A stretch of 64,000 nt of DNA from Helicobacter_D sp964464895. GTDB taxonomy: Bacteria > Campylobacterota > Campylobacteria > Campylobacterales > Helicobacteraceae. Positions 52,914 through 61,525 of this stretch are shown piece by piece. Where the stretch lies: assembly GCA_964464895.1 (NCBI GenBank), contig CAYXGY010000001.1:186001-250000 (forward strand). The letters run 5' to 3'. The translations under genes were made by a program, and so were the position numbers. The notes beneath the pieces were generated by a model, which worked only from the letters and a program-made list of their open reading frames with translations, made no database searches and had not been told where the DNA came from. Numbering within the stretch: position 1 is the first letter of the stretch; each line of letters opens with the position of its first letter.

Positions 52914-53558
52914 TTATCTTAAACTATAAATCTTTTCGCCCTCCACAAGAATTGCTCCATCTTCACAAAGTAAAGCATTGCGAAGAGAAATAATCTTCCC
53001 ATTATGGTGAAAAGTATGATTGAAATTATTTGTAAATTCTAGCGAATATTTACTAAAAATTTGCTTCCAGCTAGATTTTTTTTTGTCATTTTCTAATTTT
53101 TTTATAAAAGATTCTAAAATTCTTTCTTTAGAAATTTTTATATCTAATGCACCGAAATTTTGCCTTTCTATTTCTAAATTTAACCCGATTCCACAGAGGA
53201 TTACCTCTCCCAATTTAGAGCATAGAATCCCTCCAACTTTCTGCTCATCAATGTATAAATCATTGGGCCACTTTAACCAAATTTGCGAACCATTTTCTTG
53301 TAAAACTTCCTTAAATACGAATCCCATATAAATTGAAATGGATTCTAAGGGCAAATCTTGCGGTAGTGAGCCTATCTGAAGCGCAAAAGAGAAATATAAT
53401 CCCTCTTTGACATTCTCCCACGCATTTCCTCTGCTACCGATTCCACCACTTTGACGCTCTGCTACCACCATTATAGGCGGTTTCAATTCGCCTTTGCGAA
53501 TCTTTTGAGCCAAAAAAATTTGGGTAGATTCTATACAATCAAAATTTAAAATTTGCAT
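52914..53558 (-). CDS. birA: Biotin-[acetyl-CoA-carboxylase] ligase
   Basis: A 214-residue protein of the BirA catalytic type that attaches biotin to the carboxylase carrier. The core motifs are ERQSGGIGSRGNAWENVKEG, LYFSFALQIG, KWPNDLYIDEQKVGGILC and ILCGIGLNLE. The N-terminal DNA-binding domain of E. coli BirA is absent, so this is a pure ligase. It contains a run of nine A (NDKKKSS region at about 53076-53084). It directly follows fmt. Confidence 0.92.
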   Translation of the reverse strand: MQILNFDCIESTQIFLAQKIRKGELKPPIMVVAERQSGGIGSRGNAWENVKEGLYFSFALQIGSLPQDLPLESISIYMGFVFKEVLQENGSQIWLKWPNDLYIDEQKVGGILCSKLGEVILCGIGLNLEIERQNFGALDIKISKERILESFIKKLENDKKKSSWKQIFSKYSLEFTNNFNHTFHHNGKIISLRNALLCEDGAILVEGEKIYSLR

Positions 53559-54461
53559 TTATTCTAAAATATCTCCTAACTTTAGACGTTTTCCTTGTAA
53601 ATATTGATAAGAACTCACAATTTTTTTTGAAGGGGCTTGCAAAGATTCTATCCAAATGCTTCCCCTCTCGCAGCCTACTTTTATTCGTTCATCTACAATT
53701 TGCAGAATCTCTCCTGAATGATTCTCGCTCACAGATTCCGCAACTTTTATCCCTCTTAGCTTCAATCCACTTTCCAAATAAATTTCGGGCCATCCCTCAT
53801 AAGCACGTGCTTTTCTCGCTAAAGAATCCGCATCGTTAAAGGTTACTTTCCCCCATTCTTTTTTGATCTTTTTACAATAACTCGCCTCCGCATTAATTTG
53901 TTCTAAAGGCACAATAGAATCCCATCGCTCCAAATACTCCAATATCAAGTCCGCAGCAGTTTTTGCTAGTTGCGAAAATAACTTTGGCGCATTTTGAAGT
54001 GTATTTTTAAATACTTTAAAGCCCAAAATATCCCCACAATCTAATCCCTCATTCATTTGCATTGCGGTAACACCAAAATATTTTTCATCGTTTAAAATGC
54101 TTTGTTGGATTGGACTTGCGCCACGAAATTGAGGCAAAATAGAGGCATGAAGATTGATACAAGGGGCGAGATTCAATAGGCTTTTGGGGAGAATTTTACC
54201 ATAAGCCGCAACGATAATTTTGTCGCAAGAAAAACTTTTTAACTCCTTTGCGGAATCCTCATCTAATCTTTTGGGTTGCAGGATTGGAATCTTAGAATCT
54301 TTTTCTAATAATAACTTTTTAGTCGCAGGGATTTGCAAGTGCATATTCCTCCCTGCCTTTTTATCCTCTTGACACACCAATGCGCAAACTTGATGATGAG
54401 CCAATAAAGATTCTAAAATCACCGCTGCATAATCTGGCGTTCCCATAAAAATCACTCGCAT
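53559..54461 (-). CDS. fmt: Methionyl-tRNA formyltransferase
   Basis: Fmt formylates Met-tRNA for translation initiation. The 300-residue protein starts MRVIFMGTPDYAAVILESLL, with the folate-binding core INLHASILPQFRGASPIQQS and MNEGLDCGDIL, and the C-terminal OB-like domain. It is the first gene of the 21-gene minus-strand cluster; the 127-base gap before it is AT-rich. Confidence 0.96.
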   Translation of the reverse strand: MRVIFMGTPDYAAVILESLLAHHQVCALVCQEDKKAGRNMHLQIPATKKLLLEKDSKIPILQPKRLDEDSAKELKSFSCDKIIVAAYGKILPKSLLNLAPCINLHASILPQFRGASPIQQSILNDEKYFGVTAMQMNEGLDCGDILGFKVFKNTLQNAPKLFSQLAKTAADLILEYLERWDSIVPLEQINAEASYCKKIKKEWGKVTFNDADSLARKARAYEGWPEIYLESGLKLRGIKVAESVSENHSGEILQIVDERIKVGCERGSIWIESLQAPSKKIVSSYQYLQGKRLKLGDILE

Positions 54462-54588
54462 TGATTTCTCCTTTTTTAAATTAAGGATAATAGCAAATTT
54501 ATATTTAACTTTGATTGGGTTTTACAGATTTTCAAGCTTTTTAGAATCTTAAATTAATTTCTATTTCCCTTATATCTGCTTATTTGTA

Positions 54589-55392
54589 TTAATAAATTTC
54601 TATCAAATCAAATTCTTTAATGATTGTTTTTTTGGGCTTAAAAGGTGCGGCAAACTCATTGCCCACTTGATAAATCGGCAAAAGACTAGAATCATAATCA
54701 ATAGAACCTTCCCCATAAGCATAATAGTCTTTGGATTTGGATTGAGAATCTTTCGCGACATTGGTTTGCACGAAATCTCTTGATTCCGCTAAAGACTTTG
54801 TTTGAATGATTTTAGGAGTATTTTGAGATAACCTAATGCTTTCTTGCGCTTCTCTTGTTTTAAAATAAGATTCCAATTGTTTGACGCGTATTGCAATCTC
54901 TTGATAATATTTTTCAGCCTGTATATTGGCTTGCTCATTCTTTTGCCAACTATATCCTTTGTTATAAGATTTGATAATATTTTTCCAATTCCCTTTATGT
55001 TCTCTCTGCCAATATTTCAACTCTGTAATCGCAATTTGTTCAGCAAAAGCATCGTTTTCGACAAGCATTGCTCCTACCATATTTTGCGTAAAACCATTTT
55101 GCTTTAATTGCGGGTAACGATTAATGACGCCGGGAATATAAGCGTGAAAATTCCCTGCGCTTGGGTCTTGAAAATTCATTTTATATTCGCCTGCACAAGA
55201 TTCTTGCCAAGCAATGGCAGCAAGCGTCAAGCCAAATCCATCTTGTTCACCCGCGAGATAAGAGCGTAGCAAAACCCTTTTTTGAGATTCTGAAAACTGA
55301 TTCAAAGGGACACAAGAATTTTTAAATTCTACCTGTGGCAATGCAAAACTCATACTCATCAAAGCACATAAAACAAAAACAATGCGTTGCAT
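54589..55392 (-). CDS. Exported lysozyme-fold (SLT-like) protein
   Basis: A 267-residue protein with a signal peptide (MQRIVFVLCALMSMSFA) and a region resembling lytic transglycosylases: ALIAWQES-like LAAIAWQESCAGEYKMNFQD (with the candidate catalytic Glu), then NMVGAMLVENDAFAEQIA and IIKSYNKGYSW, the transglycosylase-like end. The C-terminal third is polar and unrecognised. It would act on peptidoglycan in the periplasm, but the match is by motif only. It is a single-gene unit on the minus strand. Confidence 0.6.
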   Translation of the reverse strand: MQRIVFVLCALMSMSFALPQVEFKNSCVPLNQFSESQKRVLLRSYLAGEQDGFGLTLAAIAWQESCAGEYKMNFQDPSAGNFHAYIPGVINRYPQLKQNGFTQNMVGAMLVENDAFAEQIAITELKYWQREHKGNWKNIIKSYNKGYSWQKNEQANIQAEKYYQEIAIRVKQLESYFKTREAQESIRLSQNTPKIIQTKSLAESRDFVQTNVAKDSQSKSKDYYAYGEGSIDYDSSLLPIYQVGNEFAAPFKPKKTIIKEFDLIEIY

Positions 55393-55432
55393 AAAACTCC
55401 TTTTTCAGAGATTCAGCAATTTTTGTTCCTTA

Positions 55433-56725
55433 TTATTTATGGTTCGTGATTCTTAATTCAAAAGTCGCAATCGTACCGTGAGTATCCAAACGATTTTGCA
55501 ATGAAATGCTCCCCCCTAGTGCATTTGCGGCATTTTTGGCAAGAAACAATCCAAGCCCCGCACCGCTCTTATTGCCCGTGCGTTTGAAAGGAGCGTAAAT
55601 ATCTTCTAATTCTGAATCAATCCCACAACCCTCGTCCATTACAACAATGCGGAGAGTTTCTTGGTTGATGATTTGGCTTGTCAATAAAACGCTTTTGCCC
55701 TTGGGAGTAAATTTAAAAGCATTTTGTAAAAAGTTTTGCACAATTTGGGTTAGAAGTGTGGGCTTGATTGTGATTAAAAGTTTGTCGGTATCAAGATTGC
55801 AAACAAAATGTTTATTTTCTTTCTCGCTAAGAATCCGAAAATTATCCGCAATATTTTGTAGTATCTTATGCACATCTACGAGACTAGATTTTTCAAATTG
55901 CGCACTCTCTTGCCTTCCCAAATCAAGCAAGGTTTTGATAATTGCATTCATCTCATTGATACTTTGGATATTTTCTTTTAAGGCACTGATATATACTTCT
56001 TTTTCTCTCTCTTTAATTAGCGTTACTTCACATTTGGTTTTAATCACAGCCAATGGAGTTTTAAGTTCGTGTGCAATTCCGATAAATAATTGCTTTTGCC
56101 CTCCAAAATAACTTTTAATCCGTTCTAAAAGATTATTGATAGACGCGACTAATGGGTGAAACTCCAAGGGCAATCCCGCACTATTTAAGGATTCCAAATC
56201 GTGTTCTTTGAGTTTTCCAAGCGTAGTAGAAAGATTCTGAATCGGTTTATAAAGAATATTTGAAAAGGCAAGCGCAAAAAGTTGTATTAAAATCAATGCA
56301 AAAAAGACGACTAAAAGAATGCCTTTCAAAAGAGAATCCAAAAATGCAGCTTCTTGTGTAATGTCTTTTGTGATTTGAAGTGTTTTATTGGTTTGATAAG
56401 GAGAAGAGAGGGAATAATAAATGCTATTTTGAGATTCTGTTTTAGTATAGAGATTTTGTTGGATTTGTGTATCCAAAACTTCAATTTTCCAAATCTCCCT
56501 CCTGAAAGGATTGGGGCTTTGGACAAAAAAACTTTGTCCGATATTATAATGAATGTTACTTTTTAAAATATAATTTAACTGGCTTTGGAGGCTGTGTTTA
56601 ATACAGCCATAAGTATCAAAATAAAGATAAGTATAAAGCGTACTAGAAAATATCGCCAAAAGGGCGATAAAAGAAATTGTGATTTGCTTAGTATAATCCC
56701 CTCTTATACTCCTTTTGGATAGCAA
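55433..56725 (-). CDS. Sensor histidine kinase of the HsrA-like regulator
   Basis: A 430-residue kinase with two membrane segments (about 15-36 and 132-155) around a periplasmic sensor region of about 95 residues that I cannot assign. HAMP-like (about 157-205), then the H-box IAHELKTPLAVI with His219, the N-box QNFLQNAFKFTP, DEGCGI and GAGLGLFLAKNAA. All kinase motifs are intact. The gene overlaps the response regulator by 22 bases, so the two are translated from one mRNA and are probably cognate. Confidence 0.92.
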   Translation of the reverse strand: MLSKRSIRGDYTKQITISFIALLAIFSSTLYTYLYFDTYGCIKHSLQSQLNYILKSNIHYNIGQSFFVQSPNPFRREIWKIEVLDTQIQQNLYTKTESQNSIYYSLSSPYQTNKTLQITKDITQEAAFLDSLLKGILLVVFFALILIQLFALAFSNILYKPIQNLSTTLGKLKEHDLESLNSAGLPLEFHPLVASINNLLERIKSYFGGQKQLFIGIAHELKTPLAVIKTKCEVTLIKEREKEVYISALKENIQSINEMNAIIKTLLDLGRQESAQFEKSSLVDVHKILQNIADNFRILSEKENKHFVCNLDTDKLLITIKPTLLTQIVQNFLQNAFKFTPKGKSVLLTSQIINQETLRIVVMDEGCGIDSELEDIYAPFKRTGNKSGAGLGLFLAKNAANALGGSISLQNRLDTHGTIATFELRITNHK

Positions 56726-57375
56726 AATCTGTAACCTCTGCGTCTAACTGTTTCAATTGTGGCAATATTAAGGGGTTTATCCATTTTTTGACGAATTTGA
56801 TTAATGGCTACTTCAATAACATTAGGGGTTACAAGCTCTGGCTCTTCCCAAATTGCATCTAATAATTGCTCTTTTGAAACAATTTGGTCTCTATGACGCG
56901 CAAGATGAGTTAATACTTCAAAAGGTTTGCCTTTAAGCTCAATTTCTTGATTTTTATAAGTGATTTTTTCTTCATCTGGGTTAATGACTAAATCTTCAAT
57001 TTCAATCAAGTTTGTCCCACCAAAGCGCAAACGTGCTTCAATCCTTGCCACCAATACATTAAAGTCAAAAGGTTTGGCTAAAAAATCATCTGCCCCTGCC
57101 CTAAGTGCTTCCACTTCACTCTCCGCATCATCTCGCGCAGAAATGATAACAACTGCGGTACGAGGGGATTTATTTTTAACTTGATTAATGATTTCAAGTC
57201 CGCTACCATCTGGCAACATCCAATCTGCAAGCACTAAATCGTAATTGCGAATGCTGATATAATATTCCCCATCTTTTAAATTTTCTGCCACATCAGTTTG
57301 ATAATTAAACTCATTCAAACCTTCAGTAATTGTCTTATTAAGACTAATTTCATCTTCAACGATTAAGATTCGCAT
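56704..57375 (-). CDS. OmpR-type response regulator with HsrA/CosR-like DNA-binding domain
   Basis: A 223-residue regulator. The receiver has the acidic pair E7-D8, phospho-acceptor D51 in LVLADWMLPDG, S79 and K101, so it looks fully phosphorylatable. The C-terminal domain (GKPFEVLTHLARHRDQIVSK, then QLLDAIWEEPELVTPNVIEV and RRRGYRFCYPK) is almost the same as recalled sequences of H. pylori HP1043 (HsrA) and Campylobacter CosR. HP1043 is an orphan with an atypical receiver. Here a kinase gene overlaps the 3' end by 22 bases. A -10 box lies just upstream. Whether this is the HsrA orthologue or a paralogue cannot be told from this window. Confidence 0.88.
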   Translation of the reverse strand: MRILIVEDEISLNKTITEGLNEFNYQTDVAENLKDGEYYISIRNYDLVLADWMLPDGSGLEIINQVKNKSPRTAVVIISARDDAESEVEALRAGADDFLAKPFDFNVLVARIEARLRFGGTNLIEIEDLVINPDEEKITYKNQEIELKGKPFEVLTHLARHRDQIVSKEQLLDAIWEEPELVTPNVIEVAINQIRQKMDKPLNIATIETVRRRGYRFCYPKGV

Positions 57376-57411
57376 TCATTTTCCTTGATTTCTAATTTAA
57401 AAATTAGCGGA

Positions 57412-57417
57412 ATTGTA
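57412..57417 (-). promoter_or_regulatory. Putative -10 box of the two-component operon
   Basis: On the minus strand TGCTACAAT, an extended -10, lies about 37 bases before the regulator ATG at 57375. The 192-base gap to aroF/G is otherwise AT-rich with no clear further signal. Confidence 0.5.
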
Positions 57418-57567
57418 GCATAGTTTTAGCTATTTTTAAACAAATTTTTATAAAAAATAAGAAAGATTTAATGATTAAAAATATTTCATTATTTCTAAAA
57501 TAAAACTCATCTGCACTTCTCCTCTGCAATACTGCAAAAAAGTATTTTGAGGACTTTATCCTGCAAA

Positions 57568-58920
57568 CTATACCTTGCGATTCTTTAAAATATCTGCAAT
57601 TAAAAACGAAAGTTCTACCGCTTGGCTTGCATTCAGACGTGGGTCGCATTGTGTGTTATAATTGCAACCCAAATTCTCTTCTGTGATAGCCTGCATCCCT
57701 CCTACACACTCTGTTACATCTTCACCCGTCATTTCCAAATGCACGCCTCCAGCATAAGTGCCTATGCTTTTATGGATTTCAAAAAATGCTTTTACTTCAT
57801 CTAAAATACTATCAAAAGAACGTGTTTTATATCCACTACTTGCCTTGATAGTATTTCCATGCATAGGGTCTATGCTCCATACAATTTCTTTTCCTTCGTC
57901 TTTAATAGATTCCAATAGTTTGGGTAATTTTTCTTTGATAGTCTTTGCACCCATACGAACAATAAAATTCAAGCGTCCAGCTTCATTTTGAGGATCAAGA
58001 ATCTCACAAATTCCTAAAACTTCCTCTCTTGTCGCATTAGGTCCGATTTTCACACCCAATGGATTTCCCACACCGCGTAAAAATTCTAAATGTGCTCCAT
58101 CAAGATTCCTTGTGCGCTCACCAATCCACAGCATATGAGCAGAACAATCATACCATTGATTTGTTAAGTGGTCTTTGCGCGTTAGAGCTTCTTCATAATT
58201 CAAAAGCAAAGCCTCGTGCGAAGTAAAAAATTCTGTTTCGTGTAAGGTTGGGGTATTTTGTGCAGTAATTCCACAAGCTTCCATAAAGGCTAGGGCTTGT
58301 GTAATCTTATCTGCCATACTTTTAAAACATTCGCTTTGAGCACTACTCACGAAATTAAGATTCCATTTTTGTACTTGGTTAAGGTCAGCCAAACCGCCTT
58401 GCGCAAAAGCCCGAATTAAATTCAATGTGGAAGCCGATTGGTGATAGGCTTGCAGGATTCGTCTGGGGTCTGCTTCTCTAGCAGCCTTGTCAAATTCAAT
58501 ACCATTGACAATATCTCCACGATAACTTGGTAGAGTAATACCATTAAAAGTCTCTGTATCACTAGAACGTGGCTTAGCAAATTGTCCTGCCAAGCGTCCG
58601 ACTTTAACGATTGGACAAGAACCTGCATAAGTGAGCACGACTGCCATTTGTAAAATAACCTTAAATAAATCCCGAATCCGAATCGCATTAAAATCTGTGA
58701 AGCTCTCGGCACAATCGCCACCTTGAAGCAAGAATGCTTCCCCTTTGGAGACCTTTGCTAAATGAGCTTTAAGAGTTCTTGCTTCGCCAGCAAAAATAAG
58801 AGGAGGATATTTACTAATCTCTTTTTCAACCGCTTCTAGTGCGCTTAAATCTTTATAAGTGGGTTGCTGAAGAGCAATTTTACTTCTCCAGCTTTTGGGA
58901 TTCCAATTTATATCTTGCAT
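57568..58920 (-). CDS. Class II 3-deoxy-7-phosphoheptulonate synthase
   Basis: This DAHP synthase joins phosphoenolpyruvate and erythrose 4-phosphate, the first step of the shikimate pathway. The 450-residue protein is the class II (plant/Mycobacterium-like) form: WNPKSWRSKIALQQPTYKD at the start, LLQGGDCAESF, GRLAGQFAKPRSS and WIGERTRNLDGAHLEFLRGV, SIDPMHGNTIK and GVHLEMTGEDVTEC. Class II is the usual form in Helicobacter and Campylobacter. Confidence 0.95.
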   Translation of the reverse strand: MQDINWNPKSWRSKIALQQPTYKDLSALEAVEKEISKYPPLIFAGEARTLKAHLAKVSKGEAFLLQGGDCAESFTDFNAIRIRDLFKVILQMAVVLTYAGSCPIVKVGRLAGQFAKPRSSDTETFNGITLPSYRGDIVNGIEFDKAAREADPRRILQAYHQSASTLNLIRAFAQGGLADLNQVQKWNLNFVSSAQSECFKSMADKITQALAFMEACGITAQNTPTLHETEFFTSHEALLLNYEEALTRKDHLTNQWYDCSAHMLWIGERTRNLDGAHLEFLRGVGNPLGVKIGPNATREEVLGICEILDPQNEAGRLNFIVRMGAKTIKEKLPKLLESIKDEGKEIVWSIDPMHGNTIKASSGYKTRSFDSILDEVKAFFEIHKSIGTYAGGVHLEMTGEDVTECVGGMQAITEENLGCNYNTQCDPRLNASQAVELSFLIADILKNRKV

Positions 58921-58991
58921 TGATTTTCCTAATAAATCTAAAATAAATTGGCGATTCTACCCAACAAATGATAAAATAACCCTTACCCGCT

Positions 58992-60275
58992 CTATTTGCC
59001 CAAATACACTTGTCTTGGACGCGTAATTCTAGCGTGTGGATTTTTCATATGCTCTATCACTTGTGCGCACCAACCCGGCATTCTACCAATCACAAAAATA
59101 GGCGTAAAGAGCTGCACAGGAATTTTTAATGCAGTCAAGATAATACCGCTATAGAAATCTACATTAGGATAAAGGTTTCGTTCTTTAAAATAGTCATCAT
59201 TCAAAGCGACTTCCTCTAATTTCTCTGCAATCTCGCTTAAACGCGCATTCATTGTAATCCCTTTTTGATTCAATTCATCTTTCAATGCTTTGATTGCTTT
59301 TGCACGAGGATCATAACTCTTATAAACGCGATGTCCAAATCCCATAAGCCTAAAAGGATCGCTCTTGTCTTTTGCTTTAGCGACAAACTTATCAACATTT
59401 TTTACATCACCAATTTGCTCTAATTGCACCAAAACCTTTTCATTCGCTCCTCCGTGTGCTGGTCCCCAAAGCGCATTAATACCTGCTGAAATTGCCGCAT
59501 AAGGATGAACGCCTGTAGAAGCAACATTGCGCACAGTTGTTGTAGAAGCATTTTGTCCGTGGTCTGCGTGTAGAGTAAAGATTTTGTCTAAAGCCTCTAC
59601 TTCAAGAGCTGAAATTTCTTCCTCTCCTTTGAGTGTGTGTTTAAGCCTTCCATTAGGATAAGCACGTAACATATAAAGGAAGTTTTCTACATAACTACGG
59701 CTCACATCAGGATAAATAAAAGGTGTGCCGATTGAATTACGATAAGAAAACGCAACAAGAGTTGTAATCTTGGCAATAATCCTACGTGCCATTGTCTGAT
59801 AATCGCCCTCATCATTCATTTCTTTGTGGTCAAAATGAAAAGTAGAAAGTGCGGCAACAGCAGAACTTAAGTTTGCCATTGGGTGTCCGCCATCAGGAAA
59901 TGCGTTAAAAATATTAATCAAACTCTCGTGTAAAAAGGCTCTATGGCGCAATTCCAAATCAAACTCTTTGGATTCTTGCTCATTTTTAGGAGCTTCACCT
60001 GTGATAAGCAGTTTCACTACATCGGTAAATTTATATTTTTCTACAATTTCCTCAACAGGGATTCCTTTATAAAGCAACTGACCATTTTTACCATCTATGT
60101 AACTAATCGTAGATTCGCAACCTGCTGTGGAGCCATAACCCGGGTCGTAAGAAAAAATATTTGTGCGCTCAAACAACTTACTAAAATCTACTGCTTTAGG
60201 TCCTCGTTTGCAATCAATGAGATCAAAGTCAAACTTCTCACCTGTTTCATTATTGATTAATGTTATCGTTCCCAT
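58992..60275 (-). CDS. gltA: Citrate synthase
   Basis: GltA condenses oxaloacetate with acetyl-CoA. The 427-residue protein is the hexameric type II form: RTNIFSYDPGYGSTAGCEST, HADHGQNASTTTVRNVASTG, INALWGPAHGGANEKVL and MGFGHRVYKSYDPRAK, all active-site regions. AAGGAG lies before ATG 60275. It is separated from lolA by 117 AT-rich bases. Confidence 0.97.
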   Translation of the reverse strand: MGTITLINNETGEKFDFDLIDCKRGPKAVDFSKLFERTNIFSYDPGYGSTAGCESTISYIDGKNGQLLYKGIPVEEIVEKYKFTDVVKLLITGEAPKNEQESKEFDLELRHRAFLHESLINIFNAFPDGGHPMANLSSAVAALSTFHFDHKEMNDEGDYQTMARRIIAKITTLVAFSYRNSIGTPFIYPDVSRSYVENFLYMLRAYPNGRLKHTLKGEEEISALEVEALDKIFTLHADHGQNASTTTVRNVASTGVHPYAAISAGINALWGPAHGGANEKVLVQLEQIGDVKNVDKFVAKAKDKSDPFRLMGFGHRVYKSYDPRAKAIKALKDELNQKGITMNARLSEIAEKLEEVALNDDYFKERNLYPNVDFYSGIILTALKIPVQLFTPIFVIGRMPGWCAQVIEHMKNPHARITRPRQVYLGK

Positions 60276-60392
60276 ACTTCACTCCTTGTAAAATCAAAGT
60301 TTATTTATTTTAACCAACTTTTTTAAAAAAAAGTGTAAAAAATTTTTAAATTTCTGCCAAAATTTTTCAAACTGCTATTTTTTTACACATTA

Positions 60393-60956
60393 TCAATTAT
60401 AAATAATGTCTATTTCGCTACTTGGTTTAAAATCAAAAATTTTGGAATCCATTGTAATATTGACTTTTATATCAGAGAATATAATTTCAACTTCATTTCC
60501 CAATGTGTCATTAAAACTGATTTGTTTAGGGAGTCCATTTTCTAAAAGCAAATTATATTTTTGCTCCGAAATCATTGCTTCGTAGTGATTTTCTGTTATT
60601 TTTTTAGCATTTTTCAATAAATACAACAAATCCATATTTTCTTGCAATCGTGTAACAATTGCTTGCTTTAGCTTTGGCTCATAAACAATCATTGTGCCTT
60701 CTTCTATAAAAATTTCTTTGGGAATTGGTGTAACATAATCCCAACGCAATTTTGAGGGTGCAAGTGCCAAAACTCTACCTTTATAAACAATTTGATTTTG
60801 TGCATTTTCTTCGCTAGAATGCAGGATTTGTGTGAAATCTGCGCTAAAAGTTTTTATTTCCTTTAAAGATTGTGCATTACTAAAATCAATCAAAAACAAC
60901 ATTACAATTCCACATTTCAATAGAATCTCTAACCAAGATTGAAAACTTTTACACAT
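60393..60956 (-). CDS. lolA: Outer membrane lipoprotein carrier protein LolA
   Basis: A 187-residue periplasmic carrier that shuttles lipoproteins from LolCDE to the outer membrane. Signal-like N-terminus (ILLKCGIVMLFLIDFSNAQS), then LKEIKTFSADFTQILHSSEE, VYKGRVLALAPSKLRWDYVT, EIFIEEGTMIVYEP and TMDSKIFDFKPSSEID, the LolA pattern. It lies nine bases downstream of the yqhA-like gene. Confidence 0.9.
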   Translation of the reverse strand: MCKSFQSWLEILLKCGIVMLFLIDFSNAQSLKEIKTFSADFTQILHSSEENAQNQIVYKGRVLALAPSKLRWDYVTPIPKEIFIEEGTMIVYEPKLKQAIVTRLQENMDLLYLLKNAKKITENHYEAMISEQKYNLLLENGLPKQISFNDTLGNEVEIIFSDIKVNITMDSKIFDFKPSSEIDIIYN

Positions 60957-60965
60957 TAAAATGCC

Positions 60966-61472
60966 TTAATGTTTGGAATCTTTATGCAAGAAATACAATC
61001 CTATTGCGAGTGCCAAAATAGAAATGGCAAAAAACAGCATATCCTGCGTGCTTTTCATTCCCATATTAAGAACTTTAGAGAAAAACGCTACAATCAGAGC
61101 CATTACGATAACTTTTGCAAGCTTATCTTTGAGTTGGTCTAATGTATGGATTTCTAACACTTTAGAATTATTTTCATCTCTAATTTGAATTTTGGCAATA
61201 AATAACTCATAAAGCCCAAAAGCAAAAATCAATAAAACAACCGCAATCAAATACAAATCAATCGCCATAATGATAGAATTAAGCAAAAGATTATGAATAT
61301 CCGCATCTGCTCCCAATGCGCCGATATAATACAAATAAGTTTGTTTCGCTACCTTTAAGATATCTATACTTGCAACGATAAACAACAAAATAGAACCAAC
61401 GAGAGACAAAACGACAGCCAAAATAATAAAAAGCCGCGCATTCCACATTAATTTTTCAAAAACATTTTTCAA
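60966..61472 (-). CDS. YqhA family (UPF0114) membrane protein
   Basis: A 168-residue protein with four membrane segments (about 10-35, 62-88, 112-132 and 142-160). The start FEKLMWNARLFIILAVVLSL and the core YLIAVVLLIFAFGLYELFIA match the YqhA/UPF0114 family, of unknown function. It is probably co-transcribed with lolA. Confidence 0.85.
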   Translation of the reverse strand: MKNVFEKLMWNARLFIILAVVLSLVGSILLFIVASIDILKVAKQTYLYYIGALGADADIHNLLLNSIIMAIDLYLIAVVLLIFAFGLYELFIAKIQIRDENNSKVLEIHTLDQLKDKLAKVIVMALIVAFFSKVLNMGMKSTQDMLFFAISILALAIGLYFLHKDSKH

Positions 61473-61525
61473 AAATATCCTTTAAATAAAATATCAAATT
61501 ATACCAAACTTATTTGAGTAACTTT

